The notes beneath the pieces are model-generated. The model did not search any database, was not told where the DNA came from, and saw only the letters and a program-made list of their open reading frames with translations. From Paraburkholderia madseniana (lineage in GTDB: Bacteria > Pseudomonadota > Gammaproteobacteria > Burkholderiales > Burkholderiaceae), in assembly GCF_009690905.1 (NCBI RefSeq), contig NZ_VOSW01000041.1, positions 1 to 64,000 of the forward strand: a stretch of 64,000 nt of DNA. Reading direction: 5' to 3'. A program made the translations under genes and the position numbers. Shown here one piece after another: positions 52,753 to 61,688 of this stretch (position 1 is the first letter of the stretch; each line of letters starts with the position of its first letter).

Positions 52753-55700
52753 GGAGCTGGCTCCTGTAACCGGTTTCAAATCTCGCCATTTTCTGTGCGA
52801 TTTCCGGAGTGACCTTCAGCAGGTCGCACGCCTTCTTCTCGGCAAGCGGGACTTCCCGCTTCAGATATTCGCCGCCGGCTGTGTCCTGCATATGGGTAAT
52901 CAACCAGTAGTAATGAAATACGAGCATCCTGTGCAGCCCCATATGTACGCGTGCATCTTCAGGCAGTGGGGTACTGCCCGCTGCCTGGAAGGCAAACGGC
53001 GACATGTGCGATGCATATACGTTCTGAATATTCGGTAGATCCCGGTAGTCATCGGGAAAGTGCTGGAGCAACGAAAACATCCAGAAATACTGCTGACAAT
53101 GCCGGGACTCGTGATACAGCGTATCGGCAAACGCCCCGAGCCGGTCATCCAGCTCCTTCCGTTTGTCTGTAAGTGCGATGATTTGAGCGATCTCGCTTTC
53201 GTTGACCCCGATACTCCAATCTGGACCGAGAAACGAAGCACTGACATCCAGTCGCATGTTGTATTTTTTCGCTCGGATCGCATCGACAATCACAACAGTC
53301 GGCATGGCACTACCACTTTCCTTGCCAATGGCATTCCCTCGCGGCAATCCGAACGGGCCAGAGCCGAGCGCATCATGCAGTTGCTGTTGAACCGTATCCT
53401 GAATCGCCTTTACTGATCTGAAAGACAGCGGAAATCGGATGCCGGACCAGTCAATTCCTTTCAAGGTAGACTTTATTGCCGCCGTATAGATCTTCGTTAC
53501 AGAGTATTCAACACGTCGACGCATTGGGATACCCGCGGGCGTATCGGTTTCGCTTGCACCATTGACAAAGTGATGCGATCGCAACCCAAAGTTCATTGGA
53601 TCGCACGATGCAAATGCGGGTGGCTTGTCTTCCGTCGTGGGTCCCAGTTCCGGAGTGGATGTAGCCTTCCCCGCAACCTTCGTGCTGCGCTTCTCCGGGT
53701 TCGCTACCGTTCCGGCGAACGGTCTGTCTGCGTCACGCATGACAACACCCCCGCTGAATGCAATAACCGTGTCCGGTTCGCTGGCGGCGAATATTTCGAC
53801 TGTTGAAAAAGCGAGCTCGTTGCTCGTCACAAGGCGAGTTTCGCCAAATGCATTGGTTGTGCCCTGCATCGTTCTACCGTCGTCCAAGACTATGCGGTAG
53901 GGTTGGTTCGGCAGGGCGAACCCGGTGTCATGTTCGACTAGGATGTAATGTGCAACCAGTTTGCGGGGATTCTCCGGTCGCACCTTCGTCCTTACAGGCC
54001 GAACTTGCGGACTGTTGGTCGCGTGGCTAGCTGCATGAATCAGGAATTGGCTGTCGGTGTAACCACGGATGCCTTGTGCGCCGATTTCCAGTTCCGTGCT
54101 GCCGCCGTTTAGCCTGACACCTTTTTTCGCTTTCAGGATGATCCAATCGGTTGTGCCTATGATTTCCACCGCTCGCTTTGCGATTATCTCGACCCTGTCG
54201 CTCTGAGCCTCGATGCGAACCTTGCCTGCTGCTGCAATCAATCGCATACCTAGCTTGTACGTAAAGATCGAACAACCTTCGCGGATCGTCGCAAACAACG
54301 ATTTCCCGGCCGCAATACCGATATGGTCACCTGTAGTCAGCGCGAGGTGTTCGTCGCTCGCAATGTGCGTACTGCCCGCTGAGGTTGTCTGAATGCCAGC
54401 GGGACTGGCCAGCGTCAGGTGCGGCTCCGCAAATTCGGGAGAGGTATTGTCATCCGTTTTGGCACGGCCCCGTATCGCGTCGTTCTGCGCCTCGATCGCC
54501 TTCGTGACCTCGCTCTGGTCCGAGTCTGCCTGTTGTGCTTCGTGCTGTTGCGCAAGGCCTGTCAGGCTCTCGTGCAGATCACGCGCCTGCGTTAGCCGCT
54601 GCTCAGTCTCACCCATGTCCTTTGCGTGCGACTGCGCGTTGGATCGTGCCTCGGTAGTAATGAGCATGCCTCTTGCCGCACGTGCCACGCCGTCGCCGTC
54701 CGTGCGTAGTTCGAACCCTTCGCCACGTGGGTCCTGTCGGCCCTTGTTGCCGGATATCCGCGTGAGATAACCGAGATTGAGTTGGGAGAAAGCGTGATCG
54801 CTTGAAAGTTGTGTCTGGATTTTCCCTTCGGTGTCGTCCATTACCAGGTAATTCGCCCGGGATCCGTTAATCTCGCGTGAGCGGAAGCCCGACAGTGCCT
54901 GGTTATCCGGCAGCTTCCAGGCTGGCATCCGGAAGCCGTTGCTAACCCGCCCGGTGACGATCGGCATATCCGGGTCGCCTCGCAGATGGTCGACTATGAC
55001 TTCTTGCCCCACGCGCGGCAGGTGCGTTGCGCCGAATTCACTGCCCTGCCAAGGCGACGACACGCGCAGCCAGCAGCTTGAGCGTTCATCGCTCCGTCCG
55101 ACTCGGTCCCAGTGGAACTGGACTTTCACGCGTCCATACGCATCCGTCCAGATTTCCCGGTCGCTGGGACCCGTCACCACCGCCGTTTCCGGGCCATGGA
55201 CGCGCGGCTTCGGGATCGTGCGTAGCGAGCGGAATACTTCGCTGGTCGGCTGGACTACGAAGTGCGTCACGCACCGATAGCGCCGACCGCCATTCACGAC
55301 ACCGTGCGGCTGCGTTTCCTCGCCGACGTTCTCAATCTCCAGCGTGCTGGACACCACCAGATATTCGCGATTCGCATCGGTCTGCGGGTAGTGCGTCAAC
55401 CTGAACGTCTGGCCCGTTACCAGACCGCGGAGATAGCCCGTACCGCTCGCGCGCAGTCCCTGACAACGCAACGCCTGCACGCGCACCAGCGAAAGGAAGT
55501 CCGCTTCCTGTTCCGGCCGGTTGTGATCGCCAGAAAGACCCGTCGCACCGGCTTGCGGCTGCGCATAGTCACCCCACGAGTAATGTTCCTGATTCGCAAA
55601 TTCGGTGTCGCGCGGGTCTTGCCGCTTCGCCTGCAAATTGGCGCGCGGCCAGGTGTAGTCGTAGTCAACACGCGTTATGGTGCCTGTCGTCAGCGCGCTA

Positions 55701-56458
55701 CTCACCACCAGCGCGTGAATGTGCTCCTCGTCAATGCGGCGACCCGCTGACGCTTCATAGCGGATCGTCTGATACGCGGTGCTTTGCGGCTTGTGTGCGC
55801 CGATGGAGTCACACAGCACCAGGCGGTGCCGCCCGTCGCTGTGAGTGAACCAGAAATAAATACCCCATTCTTGCCAGAGCCTGCAGATAAACGCGAAATC
55901 GCTTTCCCAGTTCTGCCTCTGGATATCGCGCTTCGGATACTTTTCGATCAAGTGTTTTTCGACCGGGAACGCATAGGCGCCGAGCACTGCGTCGCTGATC
56001 TCAATCACCGTCATGTTCTGGAAAAGGCGGCAGTCCTGATTGAGCGTCGCCAGATGCAACCACGGGCGCAACGTCAGCGAGTAGACGATCGAGCGGCCCT
56101 CTTCACGCAGAATGCGCGCTTCAGTGACCAGTCCGGTAATCTCGCGGGTGCTCGCGCCGATGTTTGCGGCACTCGTGCCGCCTGCCGTGCCGGGGATAAA
56201 ATGGCCGTTGCCTTCGAGTTCGATCAGGCACGTCACTTCGGTGCCAGGCAACCTGTCGAGTTCGATATTTGCGGCTTCGCTGGGAGAAAACGCCAGCGAG
56301 TCAGGTGTCTTGAGTTCCAGCGTGTATTCGAACAGTTCGCCAAGCGTCTCGGTGCCGCTCAGACGAACAGGAGTGAGGACTGGAAGACAGTCAAAGCCAT
56401 AAGTGGGAAGCGCTGCGCCGGACACTGCCAGCGTGTGGGACTGGACGGGGTTGAACAT
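52616..56458 (-). CDS. vgrG: VgrG spike with C-terminal zincin-like effector domain
   Basis: A 1280-residue type VI secretion spike. Residues 1 to about 580 are the VgrG/Gp27-Gp5 core (PTYGFDCLPVLTPVRLSGTE, FGATHLPRVGQEVIVDHLRG, PDMPIVTGRVSN), followed by a DUF2345-type region to about 830. The extension of about 430 residues ends in a putative toxin containing YHESRHCQQYFW, an HExxH zinc-protease motif (53099-53113). No other type VI genes are in the window, so it is an orphan vgrG cassette served by a secretion system elsewhere. The start at 56458 (MFNPVQ) is preferred over 56500. The 3' 137 bp also encode the signal peptide of the next gene. Confidence 0.92.
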   Translation of the reverse strand: MFNPVQSHTLAVSGAALPTYGFDCLPVLTPVRLSGTETLGELFEYTLELKTPDSLAFSPSEAANIELDRLPGTEVTCLIELEGNGHFIPGTAGGTSAANIGASTREITGLVTEARILREEGRSIVYSLTLRPWLHLATLNQDCRLFQNMTVIEISDAVLGAYAFPVEKHLIEKYPKRDIQRQNWESDFAFICRLWQEWGIYFWFTHSDGRHRLVLCDSIGAHKPQSTAYQTIRYEASAGRRIDEEHIHALVVSSALTTGTITRVDYDYTWPRANLQAKRQDPRDTEFANQEHYSWGDYAQPQAGATGLSGDHNRPEQEADFLSLVRVQALRCQGLRASGTGYLRGLVTGQTFRLTHYPQTDANREYLVVSSTLEIENVGEETQPHGVVNGGRRYRCVTHFVVQPTSEVFRSLRTIPKPRVHGPETAVVTGPSDREIWTDAYGRVKVQFHWDRVGRSDERSSCWLRVSSPWQGSEFGATHLPRVGQEVIVDHLRGDPDMPIVTGRVSNGFRMPAWKLPDNQALSGFRSREINGSRANYLVMDDTEGKIQTQLSSDHAFSQLNLGYLTRISGNKGRQDPRGEGFELRTDGDGVARAARGMLITTEARSNAQSHAKDMGETEQRLTQARDLHESLTGLAQQHEAQQADSDQSEVTKAIEAQNDAIRGRAKTDDNTSPEFAEPHLTLASPAGIQTTSAGSTHIASDEHLALTTGDHIGIAAGKSLFATIREGCSIFTYKLGMRLIAAAGKVRIEAQSDRVEIIAKRAVEIIGTTDWIILKAKKGVRLNGGSTELEIGAQGIRGYTDSQFLIHAASHATNSPQVRPVRTKVRPENPRKLVAHYILVEHDTGFALPNQPYRIVLDDGRTMQGTTNAFGETRLVTSNELAFSTVEIFAASEPDTVIAFSGGVVMRDADRPFAGTVANPEKRSTKVAGKATSTPELGPTTEDKPPAFASCDPMNFGLRSHHFVNGASETDTPAGIPMRRRVEYSVTKIYTAAIKSTLKGIDWSGIRFPLSFRSVKAIQDTVQQQLHDALGSGPFGLPRGNAIGKESGSAMPTVVIVDAIRAKKYNMRLDVSASFLGPDWSIGVNESEIAQIIALTDKRKELDDRLGAFADTLYHESRHCQQYFWMFSLLQHFPDDYRDLPNIQNVYASHMSPFAFQAAGSTPLPEDARVHMGLHRMLVFHYYWLITHMQDTAGGEYLKREVPLAEKKACDLLKVTPEIAQKMARFETGYRSQLHEEDAYACAEVVQAYWQNPDDPLVRNPGTCTADYEAALRTIGARS

Positions 56459-56500
56459 GACGGATGGGTTTAGAACAGACGCGCATAGGCGTCGCGTCAT

Positions 56501-56939
56501 ACTGTTTTCTCTCCCGGGCGAATTATCGGCCGGCCGTTTTTTCTGAACGCTTACACCTTGTCTCTTGATATCTCGCCCGACTGTAGGATCGGGAACTGCG
56601 CCTCACTGCGGGAAATATCAGACTCCCTGAGCCCGCGCTTAATTATTGAAGATATGGGGGTGACCGGAAAGAGGGCAATGTGAAGATTTGAAAAGGTCGA
56701 ATAAAGAGATATGCAATTCGCACGTCGAACTAATGAAGCCGCGATTCGAAGCAGAATTCTCCAGCTTGTTGGCACGCCTCGATCTCTCGCTACTTGAAAC
56801 TGTGCCTTTCTCAAATCAGCCAGATTCTGAACGGATTCTTAGTGTTGGTCCGGCGAACGGCACAGGCTACGCGACGCTGAGGTTCGGCGAGGGCGCAGCG
56901 GACTGACGCCGATGGCAAGTGATCTTGCTTCGGCGTCGG
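56501..56939. other. Intergenic, no supportable gene
   Basis: About 440 bp with lower GC than the surroundings. A plus-strand frame ending at 56906 encodes a 58-residue peptide from an internal ATG (MKPRFEAEFSSLLARLDLSL) with no good ribosome binding site, and was left uncalled. Confidence 0.45.
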
Positions 56940-58478
56940 CTAACGGTTGTTCTCGTCTGAAAATGCTTCGGCAATCGCCTGCACGATTTGCGCACTCAAC
57001 TCTGGCCGCTCGTCAAACAGCGGATAGCGCTTGCGCAGTGTGTTCGACACGCTGTTGTCATTCTGCCGGACGCTTCGAATGATGCCGTCCAGATCGTTGT
57101 CTGGCGCTTCGAGAAATTCCTTGATGGCGCGCCGTGCTGAGTCGTTGGCGTGCAGAAAGCGCGCTTCGGTGCGCATTTCATGCGTTAGTGTCATGTCGAT
57201 CACGTCAGCAAGATAGATGACGTGCGCGGTCAGATCTGGATAGCGCCAGGCGGGCAGTGCGTCGTCATAGGCGCGGAAGTGCAGGTTGTATTCGACACCG
57301 TCGTCCGCGATCTCGGTCTTGCCGAACGTGTACTGGTCGGCATAGTGATTCATCAACGGGCGCGAAAAGCGTTCGAGCACTTTGTCGTAAGCGGCGCGAT
57401 CGCGCGTGCTGTGGGTGATCGTGGCGGATACCGGCAAGATAATTGGCGCAGGCACCGCGCCGTCGCGACGCAGGATGTCGTTGATCAGGAAGCGCGAAAT
57501 GCGGCCGTTACCGTCAGCCATTGGGTGCACATAGACGAAGCCGAACGATGCCGCGGCAGCACGCACGATAGACGCGCCCCCTTCGGTCCGTTCCAGAAAG
57601 CGGCTGAGTCCTGCCAGCATCGTTTCGATGTGTTCCCAATGCGGCGCGATATAGTCGACCACCGGTTGATAACGTGCGATGTGTCCCACGTACACCGGGG
57701 AGCGGCGGATGCCGTAACGCAGGGCTGATTGCCCGAGGATGCCGCGTTGTAAGACGTCGAGCGTTTCAGCGTTGAACGGATTCGCATGCTGTCCGCATTC
57801 GCTTTCCATGACCGCGGCAAAGCGGCGGATTCGATCCTCTTTGTCCTGCTCGTGTTCGATCAGAAAGCTCGCGCGGCTCTCTTTGACCGTCAGCCAGACG
57901 GCGCTGCGCATGATCAGATCGATGCCATAGTCCGCTTCCAGTTCGGCAAGCGGTGCGGCAAGGTTATAAGCTTCGGCGCGCTGAACCGCTTCGACACGTC
58001 GAATCACCGGGCAGAAGTCCCGATTGCCCGGCAGGTTGTCGCGCACACGCCAACGCGAGTTGTTGACCGGGGTGCCTACGATGAAGTCCTCGGGATTCAG
58101 TGCATCGACATAGTTTCCCCGGGAGATGCCCGGCACGTCCAACGGCGCCGGCATCAGCCATTCATAGAAGAAGCAGGCGCGGCGAGCGTACGCGCCAGTG
58201 GGCTCGCGGGCGATCCATGCCTCTAACTCATGGCGTACCGGCTGCAGTGCATAAAGCCGAGCGAGGAATTCCAGATGGATGCCCTCGTGCCGGAAGGCGA
58301 AAGTCAGGTTATCGGTCAGGCTGGCGGCCGGGCGATAGGGTTCGGGGTAGACCTCCCGGCGGATGTCGCCGTCGGTGGACGTGGAGCGAATCCGTCCGAT
58401 TTCGCTTTGTACGGCGAACGGGTGAACCGGTACGACGCCGTACGTATTGGATAGCCATTGATAACCGATCTGCGGCAT
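56940..58478 (-). CDS. Fic family protein (AMP transferase fold)
   Basis: A 512-residue protein. The Fic catalytic motif HPMADGNGRISR lies at residues 318-329, matching HxFx(D/E)GNGRxxR with Met in place of Phe. Upstream, SRASFLIEHE (201-210) resembles the class II inhibitory helix, but the residue after the Glu is His and not Gly or Asn. The N-terminal 130 residues and the C-terminal region, which may hold a winged helix, are of unknown role. Fic enzymes transfer AMP or other phosphate groups to proteins. Two 60-bp direct repeats lie immediately upstream. Confidence 0.92.
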   Translation of the reverse strand: MPQIGYQWLSNTYGVVPVHPFAVQSEIGRIRSTSTDGDIRREVYPEPYRPAASLTDNLTFAFRHEGIHLEFLARLYALQPVRHELEAWIAREPTGAYARRACFFYEWLMPAPLDVPGISRGNYVDALNPEDFIVGTPVNNSRWRVRDNLPGNRDFCPVIRRVEAVQRAEAYNLAAPLAELEADYGIDLIMRSAVWLTVKESRASFLIEHEQDKEDRIRRFAAVMESECGQHANPFNAETLDVLQRGILGQSALRYGIRRSPVYVGHIARYQPVVDYIAPHWEHIETMLAGLSRFLERTEGGASIVRAAAASFGFVYVHPMADGNGRISRFLINDILRRDGAVPAPIILPVSATITHSTRDRAAYDKVLERFSRPLMNHYADQYTFGKTEIADDGVEYNLHFRAYDDALPAWRYPDLTAHVIYLADVIDMTLTHEMRTEARFLHANDSARRAIKEFLEAPDNDLDGIIRSVRQNDNSVSNTLRKRYPLFDERPELSAQIVQAIAEAFSDENNR

Positions 58479-58531
58479 GATTTTCGATCCGGGGTGGCTG
58501 GGGCGCGGGCGAGGGCGCGCTGTTTCGCTCA

Positions 58532-58591
58532 GTTTCGATTATTCGACTCTCAAAACGATTACAAAACGCCTGTTTTCTAAAAAAACGATTA
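58532..58591. repeat. 60-bp direct repeat upstream of fic, copy 1
   Basis: Differs from 58609-58668 at five positions (92% identity), period 77 bp. Each copy contains three TAATCG boxes on the minus strand (TAATCGTTTT twice, TAATCGAAAC once). It ends 54 bp before the fic start codon, in the promoter region. Confidence 0.85.
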
Positions 58592-58608
58592 TACGGCGTC
58601 TGCACATC

Positions 58609-58668
58609 GTTTCGATTACTCGGCCCTCAAAACGATTACAAAACGCCTGTTTTTCAAAAAAACGATTA
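58609..58668. repeat. 60-bp direct repeat upstream of fic, copy 2
   Basis: Second copy of the repeat at 58532-58591. The 17-bp spacer between the copies contains GTATAATCG on the minus strand, which could serve as a -10 region. Confidence 0.85.
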
Positions 58669-58692
58669 CTTTTCCTTCTCGAGGCCGCTGAT

Positions 58693-59526
58693 TCAGGTCC
58701 CGGACAGCGCCATCCACCCGAACCGCCGCGACAACCTCAGCGTCGCGGCTCGCAAAGTATGCGCGGGACCGCCCGTGAGCTCGCTATCGAAGCTGCCGCT
58801 CGGCCCCATCACCGCGAGCACCAGACAGATGCTGCCGGTATGGTCCAACACCGGCGCAGCCAAGGTGTTGATACCCGGCACAGGCCGGCTTAACGCGGTA
58901 TCGATGCCATCCGCGCGTATTTGCGCGAGCCGCTGCGCATAGGCCTTTGTCTCCCCCGCCTCAGCCCCCGCCAGCCGCAAATGATCCTGCGCCAGCAGCC
59001 CATGACGCACGTCGTCCGCGACATAAGCAGCAAACACACGCCCAATCGCCGTATTCACCAGCGACATCACCGTGCCGACCCGCAAGCTCACATGCAGCGG
59101 CCGCGCGGACTCTTCCAGTCGCACGACGGTCGGCCCGAGCGGCCCAAGCACCGCCATCGCGACACTCATTCCCGTCGATACCGCCAGTTCGACCACTTCC
59201 GGCTCGGCTTCCCGCGTCGGCGACAAACGCTGCAAGCCGATCAGCCCCAGTTCAAGCGCTAAAGGCCCGGCTTCGAAACAACCCGCAGCATCGCGGTTCA
59301 GCAAACCTATCTTGAGCAGACTTACCAGATGCGGAAACGCTTTGGCCGGGGGCATGCCCGCAGCGGCCGCAAGATCGCGCAAGCTCAACGGCCGCGCAGC
59401 AGCAACCAGCGCACCAAGTAATTCGCCCGTGCTATCGAGCGACTGGATACCGCGCTGCGGTTTCGCATCGGCGGAAGTGGCAGAAGCGCCGGAGGCAGCG
59501 TAAGAGGTGTCGAGAGAGTCGGTCAC
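58693..59526 (-). CDS. IclR family transcriptional regulator (second)
   Basis: A 277-residue IclR protein. The N-terminal winged helix (LLGALVAAARPLSLRDLAAA and AFPHLVSLLKIGLLNRD) is followed by a GAF-like effector domain (VVRLEESARPLHVSLRVGTV, TAIGRVFAAYVAD). It overlaps the upstream IclR gene by ATGA (59523-59526). Its effector is probably an aromatic or hydroxy acid, given the divergent catabolic operon. Confidence 0.9.
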   Translation of the reverse strand: MTDSLDTSYAASGASATSADAKPQRGIQSLDSTGELLGALVAAARPLSLRDLAAAAGMPPAKAFPHLVSLLKIGLLNRDAAGCFEAGPLALELGLIGLQRLSPTREAEPEVVELAVSTGMSVAMAVLGPLGPTVVRLEESARPLHVSLRVGTVMSLVNTAIGRVFAAYVADDVRHGLLAQDHLRLAGAEAGETKAYAQRLAQIRADGIDTALSRPVPGINTLAAPVLDHTGSICLVLAVMGPSGSFDSELTGGPAHTLRAATLRLSRRFGWMALSGT

Positions 59527-60380
59527 GATGCTGAAGAAGCCAACAAGGAAGGCGCTGCCGCAAGTTCAGCACTGATGTCATGAGCCGCAGCAAGCAGCGC
59601 GCGAGCCGTCGGGCCATCGGCGGCAACGTCGATCGCGCCCGTCGAGCCGATCACGGTCAGCGCGAGGCACAAGCGGCCGTCCGCATCGAGCACCGGTGCG
59701 CTCAAACTGCTGATACCTGGACTCGGCGCATCGACGCTGCATTCCAATCTGCGTGCGCGGATAGCATCTAAAGCCGCTTCGAACGTGGCACGTTCATCAG
59801 GCGGCGTCATCGCGCTACTCGCAGCACCCGACTGATTCGCCCACATCCCCGCCAACGCCTCGCGTGGCAGAAAAGCGCAAAACACGCGACCCGTCGACGT
59901 CGCCGGCAGCGACATCACCGTGCCCACATGCAGATTCACATGCAACGGAAATCCCACGTGCTCATAGCGGACGATGGTCGGCCCTTGCGGCCCGGCAATA
60001 CAGATCGCGACGCTGAACCCGATCGTTTCGGCCAAAGCCACGACGCGCGGCACGGCGGCGCGAAACGCCGGCTGGTTCTCCAGATGCATCAAACCCAGCC
60101 GCAACGACAGCGGACCCGGTTCATAACGGCCCGACAATTCGTCGCGTTTGATCAGACCTAAGCGGCTCAAGCTCACCAGATAAGCGTGCGCTTGCCCCGG
60201 CGCGATCTGCGCGGCGGTGGCGAGATCGGACAAAGCCAGCGGGCTGCGCGCCTGCGCGAGCGCCAGCAACACGCGGCCGCCTACTTCAACGCTTTGAATC
60301 CCGCGCTGCGTTTTGCCGCCATCCGCCGTCTCGTTGCCGCCTGAGCCTTTGCCGGTGGCCGATTTCGCTGCTTTGCTCAC
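59523..60380 (-). CDS. IclR family transcriptional regulator (first)
   Basis: A 285-residue IclR protein. The helix-turn-helix lies at about 30-90 (VLLALAQARSPLALSDLATA, HAYLVSLSRLGLIKRDELSG) and the effector domain at 105-280 (VRYEHVGFPLHVNLHVGTVM). The short N-terminal extension is Gly/Ser/Lys-rich. It is divergent from the metallo-hydrolase gene and translationally coupled to a second IclR gene. Both products share length and domain order, as expected from an old tandem duplication. Confidence 0.9.
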   Translation of the reverse strand: MSKAAKSATGKGSGGNETADGGKTQRGIQSVEVGGRVLLALAQARSPLALSDLATAAQIAPGQAHAYLVSLSRLGLIKRDELSGRYEPGPLSLRLGLMHLENQPAFRAAVPRVVALAETIGFSVAICIAGPQGPTIVRYEHVGFPLHVNLHVGTVMSLPATSTGRVFCAFLPREALAGMWANQSGAASSAMTPPDERATFEAALDAIRARRLECSVDAPSPGISSLSAPVLDADGRLCLALTVIGSTGAIDVAADGPTARALLAAAHDISAELAAAPSLLASSAS

Positions 60381-60665
60381 GCCCGCGCTCGTCCGTAAAA
60401 AGGGTCCATGTTAGCCGAAGCCCCGCGCGAAAGCCGCGCCTTCCTGTCCTTATCTTAGGCTGCCAGGGATTTGCGTATAGCGATACATTTCGCTATTGAC
60501 AAATAAACCGGCCCGGCCATAAGATGCATTCACCCCGACATACCGGTGCAGTCACAGAGTCAAAACGGGGCGAGACAAGCCTCCAATACCGTCAGCCCGC
60601 GCCTCTGAAATCCGAACGCGCAGCCGGCCGTCTCGCCTCACGTCCAACATTTGAGGGAGACAAGC

Positions 60666-61625
60666 ATGGCAAAGGCATTCGCATCCCAGGCCGACCTGGA
60701 AGTCAAGAAAGTCACGTGGACCAAGCTATCCGAGAACGCCTACGCGTACACCGCTGAAGGCGATCCGAACTCGGGCGTGATCATCGGCGACGACGGCGTG
60801 CTGATCGTCGACACCACCGCCACGCCGGCCATGGCGCAAGACCTCATCGCGAAGATTCGCAGCGTCACCGACAAGCCGATCAAATACGTCGTGCTGTCGC
60901 ACTACCACGCCGTGCGCGTGCTCGGCGCGTCGGCGTATTTCGAAGAAGGCGCGCAACAGGTGATCGCGAGCCGCGGCACGTACGAGATGATCGTCGAGCG
61001 CGGCGAGCAGGACATGAAGTCGGAAATCGAGCGCTTCCCGCGTCTCTTCGCCGGTGTCGAAACGGTGCCGGGCCTGACGTGGCCGACGCTCGTGTTCGAA
61101 AAAGAAATGACGCTGTTCCTCGGCAAGCTCGAAGTGCGTATCGCGCATCTGGGCGCGGGTCACACGAAGGGCGATACGGTGGTGTGGCTCCCGTCGCAGA
61201 AGGTGCTGTTCTCCGGCGACCTGGTCGAATACGACGCAGCCTGCTATTGCGGCGATGCTCAACTCGAACAATGGCCGGCCACGCTCGAAGCGCTGCGCGC
61301 GCTGAAGGCGGAAAAGCTGGTGCCGGGTCGCGGTCCTGCATTGACCACGCCGGAAGACGTCAACAAAGGCCTCGACTACACGAAGGACTTCGTCACTACG
61401 CTGTTGCAGCAGGGCCGCGAAGCCGTCGAACAGAAGCTCGATCTGAAGGCCGCGATGGCGCACACGCGCAAGGCAATGGATCCGAAGTTCGGCCATGTGT
61501 TCATCTACGAACACTGCCTGCCGTTCGACGTCTCGCGGGCTTTCGATGAAGCGAGCGGCATCACGCATCCGCGCATCTGGACCGCGCAACGCGACAAAGA
61601 AATGTGGGACGCGCTGCAAGCCTGA
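60666..61625 (+). CDS. MBL-fold hydrolase with altered metal motif
   Basis: A 319-residue metallo-beta-lactamase-fold protein. VLSHYHAVRVLGASAYF stands where the HxHxDH signature is expected: both first His residues are present, but the Asp-His pair is replaced by Val-Arg. The later His (LGAGHTKGDTVVWLP) and Asp (LFSGDLVEYD) ligands are retained. Hydrolysis with one metal is possible. It has GAGGGAGA upstream and is the first gene of a catabolic operon, divergent from the IclR pair. Confidence 0.9.
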   Translation: MAKAFASQADLEVKKVTWTKLSENAYAYTAEGDPNSGVIIGDDGVLIVDTTATPAMAQDLIAKIRSVTDKPIKYVVLSHYHAVRVLGASAYFEEGAQQVIASRGTYEMIVERGEQDMKSEIERFPRLFAGVETVPGLTWPTLVFEKEMTLFLGKLEVRIAHLGAGHTKGDTVVWLPSQKVLFSGDLVEYDAACYCGDAQLEQWPATLEALRALKAEKLVPGRGPALTTPEDVNKGLDYTKDFVTTLLQQGREAVEQKLDLKAAMAHTRKAMDPKFGHVFIYEHCLPFDVSRAFDEASGITHPRIWTAQRDKEMWDALQA

Positions 61626-61688
61626 TAACAGCATCGAAACGCCGGAAAGCGTCAAGCAGAGCAGAGCGGAGAAGGACGGAGACACAAG

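Noticed and set aside
56731..56906. 58-residue plus-strand frame before the fic gene
   Set aside because: No ribosome binding site and no recognised family; too little support.
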